Made by a program: the position numbers and the translations under genes. Shown one piece after another: positions 34,151 through 42,690 of a stretch of 42,690 nt of DNA. The notes under the pieces are model-generated. The model did not search any database and was not told where the DNA came from. It saw only the letters and a program-made list of their open reading frames with translations. Location of the stretch: positions 115,752 to 158,441 of the forward strand of contig NW_019091681.1 in assembly GCF_001949145.1 (NCBI RefSeq). Reading direction: 5' to 3'. Position 1 is the first letter of the stretch; each line of letters starts with the position of its first letter. This stretch comes from Acanthaster planci. Lineage: Eukaryota > Echinodermata > Asteroidea > Valvatida > Acanthasteridae.

Positions 34151-35604
34151 TGAGTTGTTAGTGATACGTTAAAGGGACTTGCCAGTCTTTAAGCACATTA
34201 ATAGCTTGAGGATTACATAGCAATTCAGCCTAATTCAACAAATAATAAAGTGTCATTCGAAAACATGAGAATGTTGAGAAAACAGCACAACTAACCTGCT
34301 GGGGGGTCTATTCATTTAAAAATTATTGAATTTTTCTGGTGCTGTGATGCTATTTAGAAAACAAAATGTTTTAATGCACTTGTTTTTCTATTTCAATCAT
34401 GTACCGAGAGTTACTCACCAATCCGAAGCTTGTCATATTTTAAATACTCCCGATGTTATATTTCATATGTTAAGATTTGTTTTACCTGGTTAAGTCTTCC
34501 GGCTCCTTCCCCGTCAGTCTGGATAGCAAGAAAACCGTTGAGTATAAAAAAAAATTAAACGGTAATTTGTTCCATTCCTCATTTTGAATGTGGTCTTTTT
34601 CAATCTACTGGCGTCTCCTCATTCCACTGTTGCTCCAGTTTTCGTTCTTAGCGCGCGTGCGCCAGAAATTGAAATGCCATCCCATCGACAAAGAAGAGAC
34701 AGCGTTGTTTGATTTTCCTTGCTCGTGCACGCACCAAACACCAAGGTATTCCGTTTTCAGTACTTCCAGGCTCCAACGCGTAAGAAACTGTGCGCAACTA
34801 AAGGGCATTCCTTGCTTTGTAAAATTGTGACATCTTCTGTTTTTTCTCGGACATGGTTACTTACCTGTGATTCATACACAATAAAAATGTTGGCATGAAA
34901 AGAAACAGCTGGAGAAATAATTTTATGCCAACAACATGCCGTCCCAAAAGGCCCTTTTCAGCTACAAATTCATAGTTTTATTTTCCATCGACCTCTTTGG
35001 TGCCTTTGGGCTGACAGTGAAGAGGCCATAGGAGTTACAACGATCTTAACATTAAAGTCCTATGATGAGAGATAGAAGCAAGACCTAAGGGTTAACCGAC
35101 AATGACTGCTGTCTTTTGAAATGATTCTGAAATACATCTCCCCAAAGAATATACGATCCGTAGACCTGGCCCTAGGTAATGTATGCAACGTATTCAGAGG
35201 TTAATCCGGCAACTCGAGATGGTTACGTAAACCTACGGCCACGTACTCCGTTTCTCAGTTTTCAAAGACGCTGTTGGTCATCCTTATTCAATGATTTTTT
35301 AATGCACGTAGTAACATGGGGGGGGGAAAGACCATTTGATAGATATTCCGAGTATTGTTCATGCTACATATTCAATGACATAATTAAACGGATGCTGGAT
35401 GTGTGGCCTACAAGGTCCCGACTGAAATAACGCGGTAATTTCGCTTTAATGGGGCTCTGAATTCATAATAAAAACGTTTAAAATTAGATTAGACACGTAC
35501 TATTAAAAGGTTCGTAAACCCATACGACACTAAAGTCATAAAAGGGCCGATCTAAAATTAGGCTGGCATTGGAATCATTGGCCTTAAAGTTGAATTACGA
35601 CTGT
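34151..35604. other. Type-B spacer, no supported gene
   Basis: A segment at 34560-34760 (CTCATTTTGAATGTGGTCTT, TTCTTAGCGCGCGTGCG) recurs at 37450-37620 and in part at 29440-29525 and 42640-42690, so it belongs to the repeating unit. No coding function seen. Confidence 0.5.
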
Positions 35605-35716
35605 TATAATAAACTTTGGCAGATCACTCATTGAAAATCATTTCTATCTGTAACATCGAAGTTGACTTCACATCAACATTTTTTTTTTGTTTTAACGACA
35701 AGGATTCTCAGCAGCC

Positions 35717-36530
35717 ATGGTGGGTCGTTTTTGACTCACAGTTTTGGTCATATTTCTTCTGAGCGTCTGTCTGGTCGTCTCCATAGTTACAGAGGCTGAG
35801 TTCAGAGGAAGCTGGCGATACGAAGAATCATTTGGTAAACCCATCTTCTACATCCCTATAAAAGAGCCGAGTTTTCTGACAATCCACGTACCGATAACAT
35901 ATCCGGTTGATCTGCACCAAACTAACTCTAGTTCAGATTATCTATGAAACTTGAATCCAAATTAATTTTGGGCTTCGTTGAGGACACTTAACATTCCTTA
36001 ATAAGGAACCCGTTCATCAGCTATTACGTGCAATGAACAAGTAAATACCAGACATTCTGTTTGACATTGCTCTTTCCCTAAATATCAAGGTATGCTCAAT
36101 AAATTATCACAATAGCAACAAAATAAAAAAGAAAAAAAAAACAGAAAAAAAAATGAGAAACAAAAGTGTAGAATCGATTTACAAAGAAAAGGCTTTGCCA
36201 ATTTTTGGAGACGCCAACGTTTCGGAAATTATCAGCCAGTGGGTTAACTAGATTTACCGAATCTATTGAGTACATTTTCCATATAATTCATACTGGCCAT
36301 CTGTATTTGAGCGAGTCCGTGGGGGATATGTGACATTTCTGGCCGACCTTTCTCGGAAAAAGTCCCGCAAAACCTTTGCTATTTCATTCATGACGCCAGT
36401 CTCAACGAACGTGCGCCTCGAGAGGCGTCTAACGTACGTCTACCACCTTGATGATTATACTCAACACCGTGGAAAGGTTTGACTGATGGCAGGGATGGTT
36501 GCTAGGACAATGAGGATACCTAACGTCTAT
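35717..36530 (+). pseudogene. Array copy 6, type B, multiply disabled
   Basis: GCAGCCATGG start and MVGRF are followed by TGA at 35732-35734, where copy 5 has TGC (Cys). Exon 1 is 118 bp (35717-35834), breaking the phase-0 splice. The exon-2 relic at about 36385-36530 aligns with copy 5 (GACGCCAGTCTCAACGAACG, CACCGTGGAAAGG) but has lost the TGCAG acceptor and carries a 4-bp insertion (CGTA) that gives an early stop. An upstream TATAATAA lies at 35605-35612. Confidence 0.85.
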
Positions 36531-37884
36531 GGATAGGCCCAAACTAGGCTGGATAAGGGATTTCACCGAAACATGACACAGATCGAGTGTATTAAGAATG
36601 TTCCTGGGTTATTGCACCTGTTTCTGTGTTTCAAGCAATCTTAGTTCCGTTTTCGAAATTAACCACGTTGGAATACAAAAGAGTAATATTTCTGCTGTGT
36701 AAGTGTATCGTTGATTAACTAATATTCATGGAATTTTTTCTGAAATATCAAATGAATTTCAATACACTTGAGACTATGGGTCTCACCTTCGGGATAGAAG
36801 TATCGGAAATGCAATGCTTTTAAAAATTTGAAAAATTAACCATGCTTCCGGGGCAACCGAGGGCGCTGTTGCTAAGATGTTATTTAAGTAAGATAGGGTT
36901 CAATGGACTAGTTTTCTGTTCCGAGAAAGGGTTGATAACTTGCTTATTGCCACGTGTTTCTGCAACACTGAATCGCCAAAGTAGCAAAAATGTATGCCCA
37001 CAAAATCTTGACAATTTAAATGTGTGCGTTTTATTACACAAACCAATAAAACATTGGGAATCAACCAATTGCCCAGAACTAAAGAGAGGACCCATTTGCA
37101 TAAAACCTCAAACACCATCTCCACTGATGAACAAATCTTGAAATTAAAGTTAAACGAGAAAGAAACTTTGCAGGTGTGTGTTGTAGTCTGTTACTGAATT
37201 AAAACGCAATCGCAAGAATCCTTGTACATGTATTAACAATTTTTAATATGGGTCACATCAATCCTTAACTTGTTACGTTTTGAAAATACTCCCGTTTTAT
37301 GTTATGCTCAGATGTTTTCGTTTTCATGGAAACGACCACATTTTACAAGGCTTTGAGAACATTATACCGGGATCTTAGGGCTCTTTTCACGTTGGTCTAT
37401 ACGGCAAGAGAACCGTACCGTATAAACAAACATTTGAAAGGTCAATTCTCTGAAGTTGGTCTTTCTCAATTCACTGATGACTCCTCCTCATTCTACCGTT
37501 GCTCCTGTCCTCGTTCTTAGCGTGCGTACTGAGTTGAAATGCATTCTTGCCGGTGAAGGAGACACAGCAAGGATTCTCTTAACTTTGCTCATCAGTGCGC
37601 CCGATATGCACGCGCGATGACCGTACAATCGAGCAGAAATAGGAAGCATGCTGTTAGCTCGTCTAGGCTCAAACATGCATGAACCTGTGATCACACGAAC
37701 CAAGCAACATTCATTGCTTCGTAAAATAACTTAAAGATATAATAACACAAGGTTTATGTGAATACAAAGATGGAAATGAAAAGTAAAAATTATAATACAT
37801 GACAAAATCATTATAATAGACCTGATAAATCTGTTTCAAAACAATGAGAATTATGGTTTAACCGTTAAAAAGAGACAACTTGGG

Positions 37885-38015
37885 TTAAATGTAGCTTCCA
37901 TTTTTCTGACCATCTTTAGAGTGGGATTAAATCAGACTGACGGTAAAATGCCCGAATGACTTCAAATTGATTGAATGCAGCCAACATTTGATGACAGAAA
38001 GCGTGAGCAGTGCCG
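37885..38015 (-). mobile_element. Antisense LINE fossil remnant (unit copy)
   Basis: Only the W..W to AFNQ region of the fossil at 23480-24100 remains; the rest was deleted, since flanking homology resumes at about 37740-37825. Confidence 0.6.
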
Positions 38016-38234
38016 TTTTTTAACGTAAATTAATCCCCCCCAAAAAAAATTAACCTGCGAAGTTATTACATGCAATCCGCGGTGACATTAAAAACACTTT
38101 TACGCATTCTGTTCAGAAGTAAAGTTTATTCCAAAAGGGTACAGCATTTCATCCCTAAAATGTCAAGCCGGAAATGAGGCTGAAATATTTGATCGGCTGA
38201 GATTTCCAACGACAAATCCACGATCAGGTACATG

Positions 38235-38242
38235 TATATAAA
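38235..38242 (+). promoter_or_regulatory. TATA box of array copy 7
   Basis: TATATAAA, 109 bp before ATG 38344. Compared with copies 2 and 8, an extra ACATGT lies immediately upstream (GGTACATGTATATAAA against GGTATATAAA). Confidence 0.75.
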
Positions 38243-38343
38243 TGGAAACAGGAACGTTGCATGATCACTAACACTTCTTACTTTCCGAAGCACCGGCTGG
38301 AGTAAAGCATATTTGAAGGAGACAACGAGGACTCTCAGTAGTC

Positions 38344-38910
38344 ATGGAGGGTCACTTTAGCCTGAGAGTTCTGGTCATCTTTCTCCTGAGCGTCGGTGTT
38401 GTCGTCCGTGCAGATGTTGAAGATGGTATTTACGCTCCAATGGAAACCGCAAAGCTGAAAAATCTCCAGGTAAATAATTATTATCGAAAAAAAGAACTTT
38501 TTTAGGATGAAAACAGCCAGGAGATGCCCCTTTAAATGTCACAACTGTCTCATGCTCAGATATTGTGAAATCTCACGTGTACCAAAACAAATTCATAGTT
38601 GATATAAATGATGTTTTTTATTCCATTAACAATATGGATATTGAAGTCATTTTTTAGCTCATGAGCTCGCACATTGGCCAAAGAGCATTGAGCAATTCAA
38701 CAGAATTGAGAAGGTGTCCACTGTACGTTGATTTTCACCCTTGTCTTTCCGCTTGCGATGTAGTATGAAACTCGCCACCGTAGTTCTCAACCTGCTAACT
38801 GGAGGTCGTCAAAGAGCCACATGCGTGATGATGTCGCTAAACGCAAAAGAAAGGTTCACGAGACGGACAACTTGTTGGCATCAAAGAAGGGGTTAGGTGC
38901 CTTAAGCTAA
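38344..38910 (+). CDS. Array copy 7, type A secreted peptide precursor (two exons, intact)
   Basis: Exons 38344-38469 and 38764-38910, phase 0 (CAG|GTAAAT; CGATGTAG|T), encode 90 residues; each exon alone is short, so it is easily missed. Signal peptide MEGHFSLRVLVIFLLSVGVV, then ADVEDGIYAPMETAKLKNLQ. Exon 2 begins YETRHRSSQPANWRSSKS and carries RDDVAKRKRKVHETDNLL; the basic cluster KRKRK (68-72) matches KRRRR of copy 2 in position, and ASKKG follows at 81-85. No cysteine anywhere in the mature part. The context of the ATG is GTAGTCATGG. Conserved 3' block follows. Unknown function. Confidence 0.72.
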
Positions 38911-39620
38911 ATATGGAATCAGACAGGAGCACAACGCAGAGTAATAGGTGTATTGACTTGTACTTGATTAGTGTTTACGTCCTAACATACAGTAACCAAG
39001 TACACTGCAATATTTCTGCTGCTGCATGTAACCTTCGATCCTACAGTTGCAATAGCCCGATTCTTGAAACATGTTAAATTTAGTTTTATTCCATTGTTAT
39101 TGTAATTTGATTTCCTGTCGAGATGATTTTGAATTAACTTCAGAAATATTAAACGTCAAATGCGTAAATCGCGATTCCTTTGCGGGGGAATTTGTTATTC
39201 AAAAGCTGATTTTTAATGAGGTGTATAGAACAAAAAAAAACAAACATGGCATTTCCACCGACAGCTGGGGGTTGGCATTAAATGGTCCAGACAATTCGTT
39301 ACATCAATCTGCTCATTTTTGAAAAAGGTTCTGGAAAGGGACTTACTCATTCACACCTGCTGTCCTGCATATTTATTATTCAGTGTTGATAGCAATCAGA
39401 ATATAATTCACGCAGTAAAATCAAATGTTATTTGTTATGTTATTATTCAATGTCAAACTAAAGCATTCTTGAAACGAATCAAATCGTGTTCCTTGACTTC
39501 TCATTTTGAACGTACATGTAGTCTTTTCCTTGTGAACGGCCGCGTCCGGACGTCTCCACCTCAGTGAGGTGTATCTTAACTCCTTGTAATGTGCTGGCGT
39601 AAACTCTGGCTGTTTTTCCA
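38911..39620. repeat. Conserved 3' block of the unit (example copy)
   Basis: Homologous to about 22209-22740, 25033-25640, 28477-29210 and 41979-42600. Shared words include GAGCACAACGCAGAGTAATA, CAATATTTCTGCTGCTGCA, GATCCTACAGTTGCAATAGC and ATTCATTGTCACA or variants. No ORF is kept across copies. Confidence 0.75.
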
Positions 39621-39932
39621 CTCCTCGTTTTCTTTAAGCCTCCACATTTTTGTGGGTCATTGACACACATTGCCTACTGTGTCTACTAGTTGGGTAAATA
39701 CGAGCTCATTGCGTTTCATATTGTTCCTCCGCTTTACAGACAGTCTGCCCCATTTCCACCTCGCCCCTGGCCACTTCGCCGATCGCTCCAACAAGAGACA
39801 CTAGTTTGACAACTCTATCTATAAATCGCTCCGTCAGTTGGTTCTGAAGAAGGACCTCAAAGTTTTCATGGGCCATTATATTATCCCTTGACACAGCGCT
39901 GACGTTGTATGCTGGATAAACCAACCCTATTC

Positions 39933-40660
39933 GGGTGCGTATCGTAAGTCTGACGCCTCAAAGGTCCGACGCCTTAAACTCTGAATTTTCGGACTTATAA
40001 GGCGTTGGAGTAATGAGGCGTCGGATTTATGGGCATCTTTTTTTACAGCCTCATAGTTCCAAAGCCTCAAAGGTCCGACACCTCATAAATCCAACGTAGA
40101 ACCGACGAGGTGTTGGACTTAATATGAGGCATCAGTGCAATTGACTGTGAAACATGGAGGAGTGTGGGCCAGCGCAACGTGTCGCCCGCGAGCGAGATTC
40201 AACTTTGTTCCCAACTCGTGCCCGCGGTACTGACTCTGTTAGGAAAACTAAATCAAGCAGACTACCTACACAGTTCGTACACTGGTCCAGTATTTGTTCA
40301 ATCCAAAATACCACTACGTGTAAGAACGATGTATGATACTTCGCTAAATATAAACAACATTTTTTTCTAATGTAATACTTTTGAAATATTTGAAATGTTT
40401 TGTCATAAATAGTACACCATACTTGCACCGAGAACCAGTCTTGTTCCAAGCGCCGTCTTCATGTGCTCGTAACGAGCGTCAAATCAAACGTCGGACTTCC
40501 GAGGCATCGGATTTTTTGAGGCGTTGGATCTTTGCCATGGGCAGAAAAACCGTTGGAACTTTGAAACGCATTTGTCGGTCATATGAGGCATCGGGCGTAT
40601 GAGGTGTTGGACCAATGAGGCGTCAGAATTATGAGGCGTCAGACGTACGAGCTGACCCCC
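39933..40660. mobile_element. Foldback-type element with TGACGCCTCA subrepeats
   Basis: The left end GGGTGCGTATCGTAAGTCTG and the reverse complement of the right end GGGGTCAGCTCGTACGTCTG, both continuing ACGCCTCA, form terminal inverted repeats. Each arm (39933-40135 and 40490-40660) is built of diverged direct and inverted copies of TGAGGCGTCGGA/TCCGACGCCTCA. The paralogous unit at 23120 is continuous where this element sits (...CATTC|AACTGACC...), and TTC flanks both ends, so it is a clean insertion into one unit after duplication. The centre has no credible transposase; a 105-codon minus frame is not convincing. Confidence 0.8.
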
Positions 40661-40689
40661 CTTCAACTAACCTAGGCAGTGGCCACGAG

Positions 40690-41030
40690 GATTTCGTTTA
40701 AAAAGTTTTAACATGTTGATGGACTTAATGTAAATGACAGTGCTCGCTCCACTTCAATTTATCACTTATCACAATTCCTAAATATGTTTCACTAGTATAG
40801 TGGTAGATAACCTTATTATCAATCTCATTCAGATGCTAGTGAATGGAGCTTTCTTGAAATATTCGAAACTTTAAACTTGTCGATATTAAAAATGTAGTTT
40901 CCATTGATCTGACCATCTGCAAAGTGAAATTAAATATGACTGTAAAATAGCAACATTACTTCGAAATTGATTGAATGCAGCCAAGATCTGACGACAGAAA
41001 GCGTGAGCGGTGCAGTTTCGTACCGTAAAT
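40690..41030 (-). mobile_element. Antisense LINE fossil (unit copy)
   Basis: Homologous to 23480-24100 from the SINMLGLVKRNF-equivalent part to beyond the W..W-x2-F part (GTTTCCATTGATCTGACCAT on the plus strand at about 40899). Heavily broken. Confidence 0.65.
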
Positions 41031-41241
41031 TAAGCCCCCTAATCCCCCTCCCTGAAAACTAACCTGCCAAGTTATAACATGTAATCTGCAGTGACACTAA
41101 AACGCATTTTGACGCCTTCTGTTCAGAATTAACCTTTATTCTAAAAGGTACAGCATATCAATCCTAAAATGTCAACCCGAAAATGAGGCAAAAATATACA
41201 TTTATGTGGCAAAATTGCCCACTACGACTCCCACGATTAGG

Positions 41242-41249
41242 TATATATA
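41242..41249 (+). promoter_or_regulatory. TATA box of array copy 8
   Basis: TATATATA, again 109 bp before ATG 41351, in the conserved context GATTAGGTATATATATGTGA. Confidence 0.7.
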
Positions 41250-41350
41250 TGTGATCACGAACGTTGCATGGTCACTAGGACTTCTTACTTTATGAGGCAC
41301 TGGATGAAGTAAAGCATATTTTGAGGAGACAACGAGGATTCTCAGCAGTC

Positions 41351-41978
41351 ATGACGCGTGGTTTTAGCCTGACAATTTTTGGCGTATTCCTCCTGACCGT
41401 CGGTCTTGTTGTCCCTGCAAAAGATGAAGTGGGCAGTTATGCTCGAATGGAAACCGCAAAGCTGAAAAATGTCCAGGTAAATAATTCTTTTTCATATAAC
41501 TTATTAAACAGCCGTTTTCAGAATGAAAACGACATTGGGATACTTTTAAAGATTTGTCCTGTCCAAAGTTCAGCCATTTTGAAATCTGACGTGTACGAAA
41601 AGAATTTATAGTTGGTATAAGGTTTTGTCCTGCCCAATTACAGTTTGAATACTGAGGTCATTTTTAGCTCACGAACCAGCGTGCGTTGACCCGTGTGCAT
41701 TGAGCAACTCAATGGAATTGAGGTGTCACTGTGACTTGAGTTTTTGGATAACGAACGACGAAAGCCTCTGTTTTCCCCTCTTGTAGGGTAAACTTCGCTT
41801 CCGCAGTTTTGAACCTGCGAACTTGGAGTCATCAAAGACCTACCTGCGTGATGATTTTGCTAAGCGTGGAAGAAGGTTTAAAGAAACGAATGACTTGCTG
41901 GCATCAAAGTATAGGTCACGTGTTCGAGCTAAATATGGAATCACACGAGAGCACAACGCAGATTGGTATGCGTATTGA
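41351..41978 (+). CDS. Array copy 8, type A secreted peptide precursor with extended C-terminus
   Basis: Exons 41351-41476 and 41787-41978, phase 0 (CAG|GTAAAT; TCTTGTAG|G), encode 105 residues. Signal peptide MTRGFSLTIFGVFLLTVGLV, spacer with DEVGSYARMETAKLKNVQ, exon 2 starting GKLRFRSFEPANLESSKT, then LRDDFAKRGRRFKETNDL. KRGRR (68-72) matches the furin-type consensus R-x-K/R-R. A single-base deletion relative to copy 3 near CGTGTTCGAGC removes the usual TAA in AGCTAAATATGG; translation continues through former 3' UTR as RAKYGITREHNADWYAY to TGA at 41976-41978. It therefore has a new tail of about 15 residues absent from other copies. Start context is weaker (CAGTCATGA). Confidence 0.7.
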
Positions 41979-42690
41979 CTTGTACCTGGTTTAGTGTATA
42001 AATACTCAAATACAGGAAACGATGTCCATTGTATTTATGCTGCTCTATTTAATTCTGGATCCTACAACTGCATCAGACATCATCAGTCCGATTCTTGAAT
42101 ATATTAAATTTAGTTTTATTTAATTATTATTGTAACTTGATTTCCTGATAAGGACAGTTTGCCTTAGTTTTAGGAACATAATATATCAACTGCAAAAATC
42201 AAAAGACATTTTGTTATTAAACTTGGCTTTGAATTCGGCCTACAGACTGCTAAATATGCCATTTCTGATGAAAGTAAGGAGTAGCATTAAATATGCCAGA
42301 GGGTTGATTTTTAGTTAAAACTGTTATTCAAAATTGGCACTGATTTAGACGATAGAACGCAAAACATGGCATTTCCGGCGATTCTGATCTGATTTGAAGG
42401 CTAATGCTCAAGTTGAAAACATTTAAAAAACTATTTGCATTTTCACACCTGCTGAGACGCATATTTATCAGTCAGTGTTTAAAGCAATCAGAATGTAATT
42501 CACACCGTAAAGTTAAATGTTATCAACCTCTGTATGGAATTACCATTCATTGTCACACTGAAGCATTTCTAAAACAAATCAGATCGTAACACTGGACTTC
42601 TCATTTTGAATGCAGTCCCACCCTCTGGCTGGTTTCTGACTCCTCGCTCTACACCTCGGTCTAGTGTTGCTCCACTCCTCCTTCTAAGCG
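41979..42690. other. 3' block of copy 8 to window end
   Basis: Homologous to the 3' blocks of the other units and then to the CTCCACTCCTC.TTCT spacer (42640-42690). The array appears to run on past the window. Confidence 0.6.

Larger units (their letters stand above)
21340..42690 (+). repeat. Tandem array of peptide-gene units (at least 8 copies)
   Basis: ATG-equivalent positions are 22057, 24437, 27955, 30013, 31606, 35717, 38344 and 41351, giving spacings of 2380, 3518, 2058, 1593, 4111, 2627 and 3007 bp. The type-A unit contains, in order: an antisense LINE fossil, a conserved promoter block ending in a TATA-like box, exon 1, a 250-320 bp intron, exon 2, a conserved 3' block (CATTAAACGGGCCAGAAAAT, TTCGTTACATCAATCTG), and a conserved spacer block (CCGCTTTACAG..., CTATAAGTTGCTCCGTCA). 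The left edge starts in the middle of a spacer block; the right edge is cut by the window, so the array probably continues. Confidence 0.9.

Noticed and set aside
35732-35734. TGA in place of a Cys codon as possible selenocysteine
   Set aside because: It lies in the signal peptide; the exon also has a broken phase and exon 2 has lost its acceptor and frame, so this is a pseudogene stop.
40132-40449. 105-codon minus frame inside the foldback element as a transposase
   Set aside because: No catalytic motif, too short, and no similarity to any transposase I know.

Overview
The window is animal nuclear DNA, most likely from a marine invertebrate deuterostome; an echinoderm such as a sea star is my best guess. 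Evidence: spliced genes with GT/AG introns, a TATA-driven TIMP-like gene, a decayed C2H2 zinc-finger exon, Jockey-group (CR1/L2-like) LINE copies, a Tc1/mariner-type MITE, a foldback element, and very many ACATGT/TACATGTA words. The species call is inference from repeat flavour, not from a marker gene.

Layout. 0-2.6 kb: the 3' part of a minus-strand multi-exon gene for a small acidic/basic protein I do not recognise. 2.6-9.4 kb: repeat-rich DNA with a 40-bp minisatellite and its inverted counterpart around a broken LINE, then two diverged direct repeats with a local inversion. 9.4-9.75 kb: nine same-orientation copies of a GCGCCCTCT word that reads as a CTCF-like core on the other strand. 11.4-12.9 kb: a minus-strand zinc-finger pseudogene. 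14.6-18.1 kb: E-boxes, a TATA box, a 5' UTR exon and a three-exon secreted protein with a single TIMP N-terminal (NTR) domain. 20.4-20.8 kb: a MITE.

21.3 kb to the window end: the main discovery, a tandem array of at least eight copies of a two-exon gene family encoding short secreted precursors (about 90-105 residues). Exon 1 carries a conserved signal peptide and short acidic spacer; exon 2 carries a variable, basic, cysteine-free peptide with clusters of dibasic sites. Four type-A copies (24.4, 28.0, 38.3, 41.4 kb) and one type-B copy (31.6 kb) look intact; copies at 22.1, 30.0 and 35.7 kb are damaged in different ways. The four intact type-A copies have a TATA-like box exactly 109 bp before the ATG. 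Several units carry the same antisense LINE fossil upstream of the promoter, so the LINE was duplicated with the gene. I recognise no known family for the peptides. The architecture (constant leader, variable basic peptide, birth and death) is what antimicrobial, venom-like, pheromone or neuropeptide families show, but their function is not shown by sequence alone.
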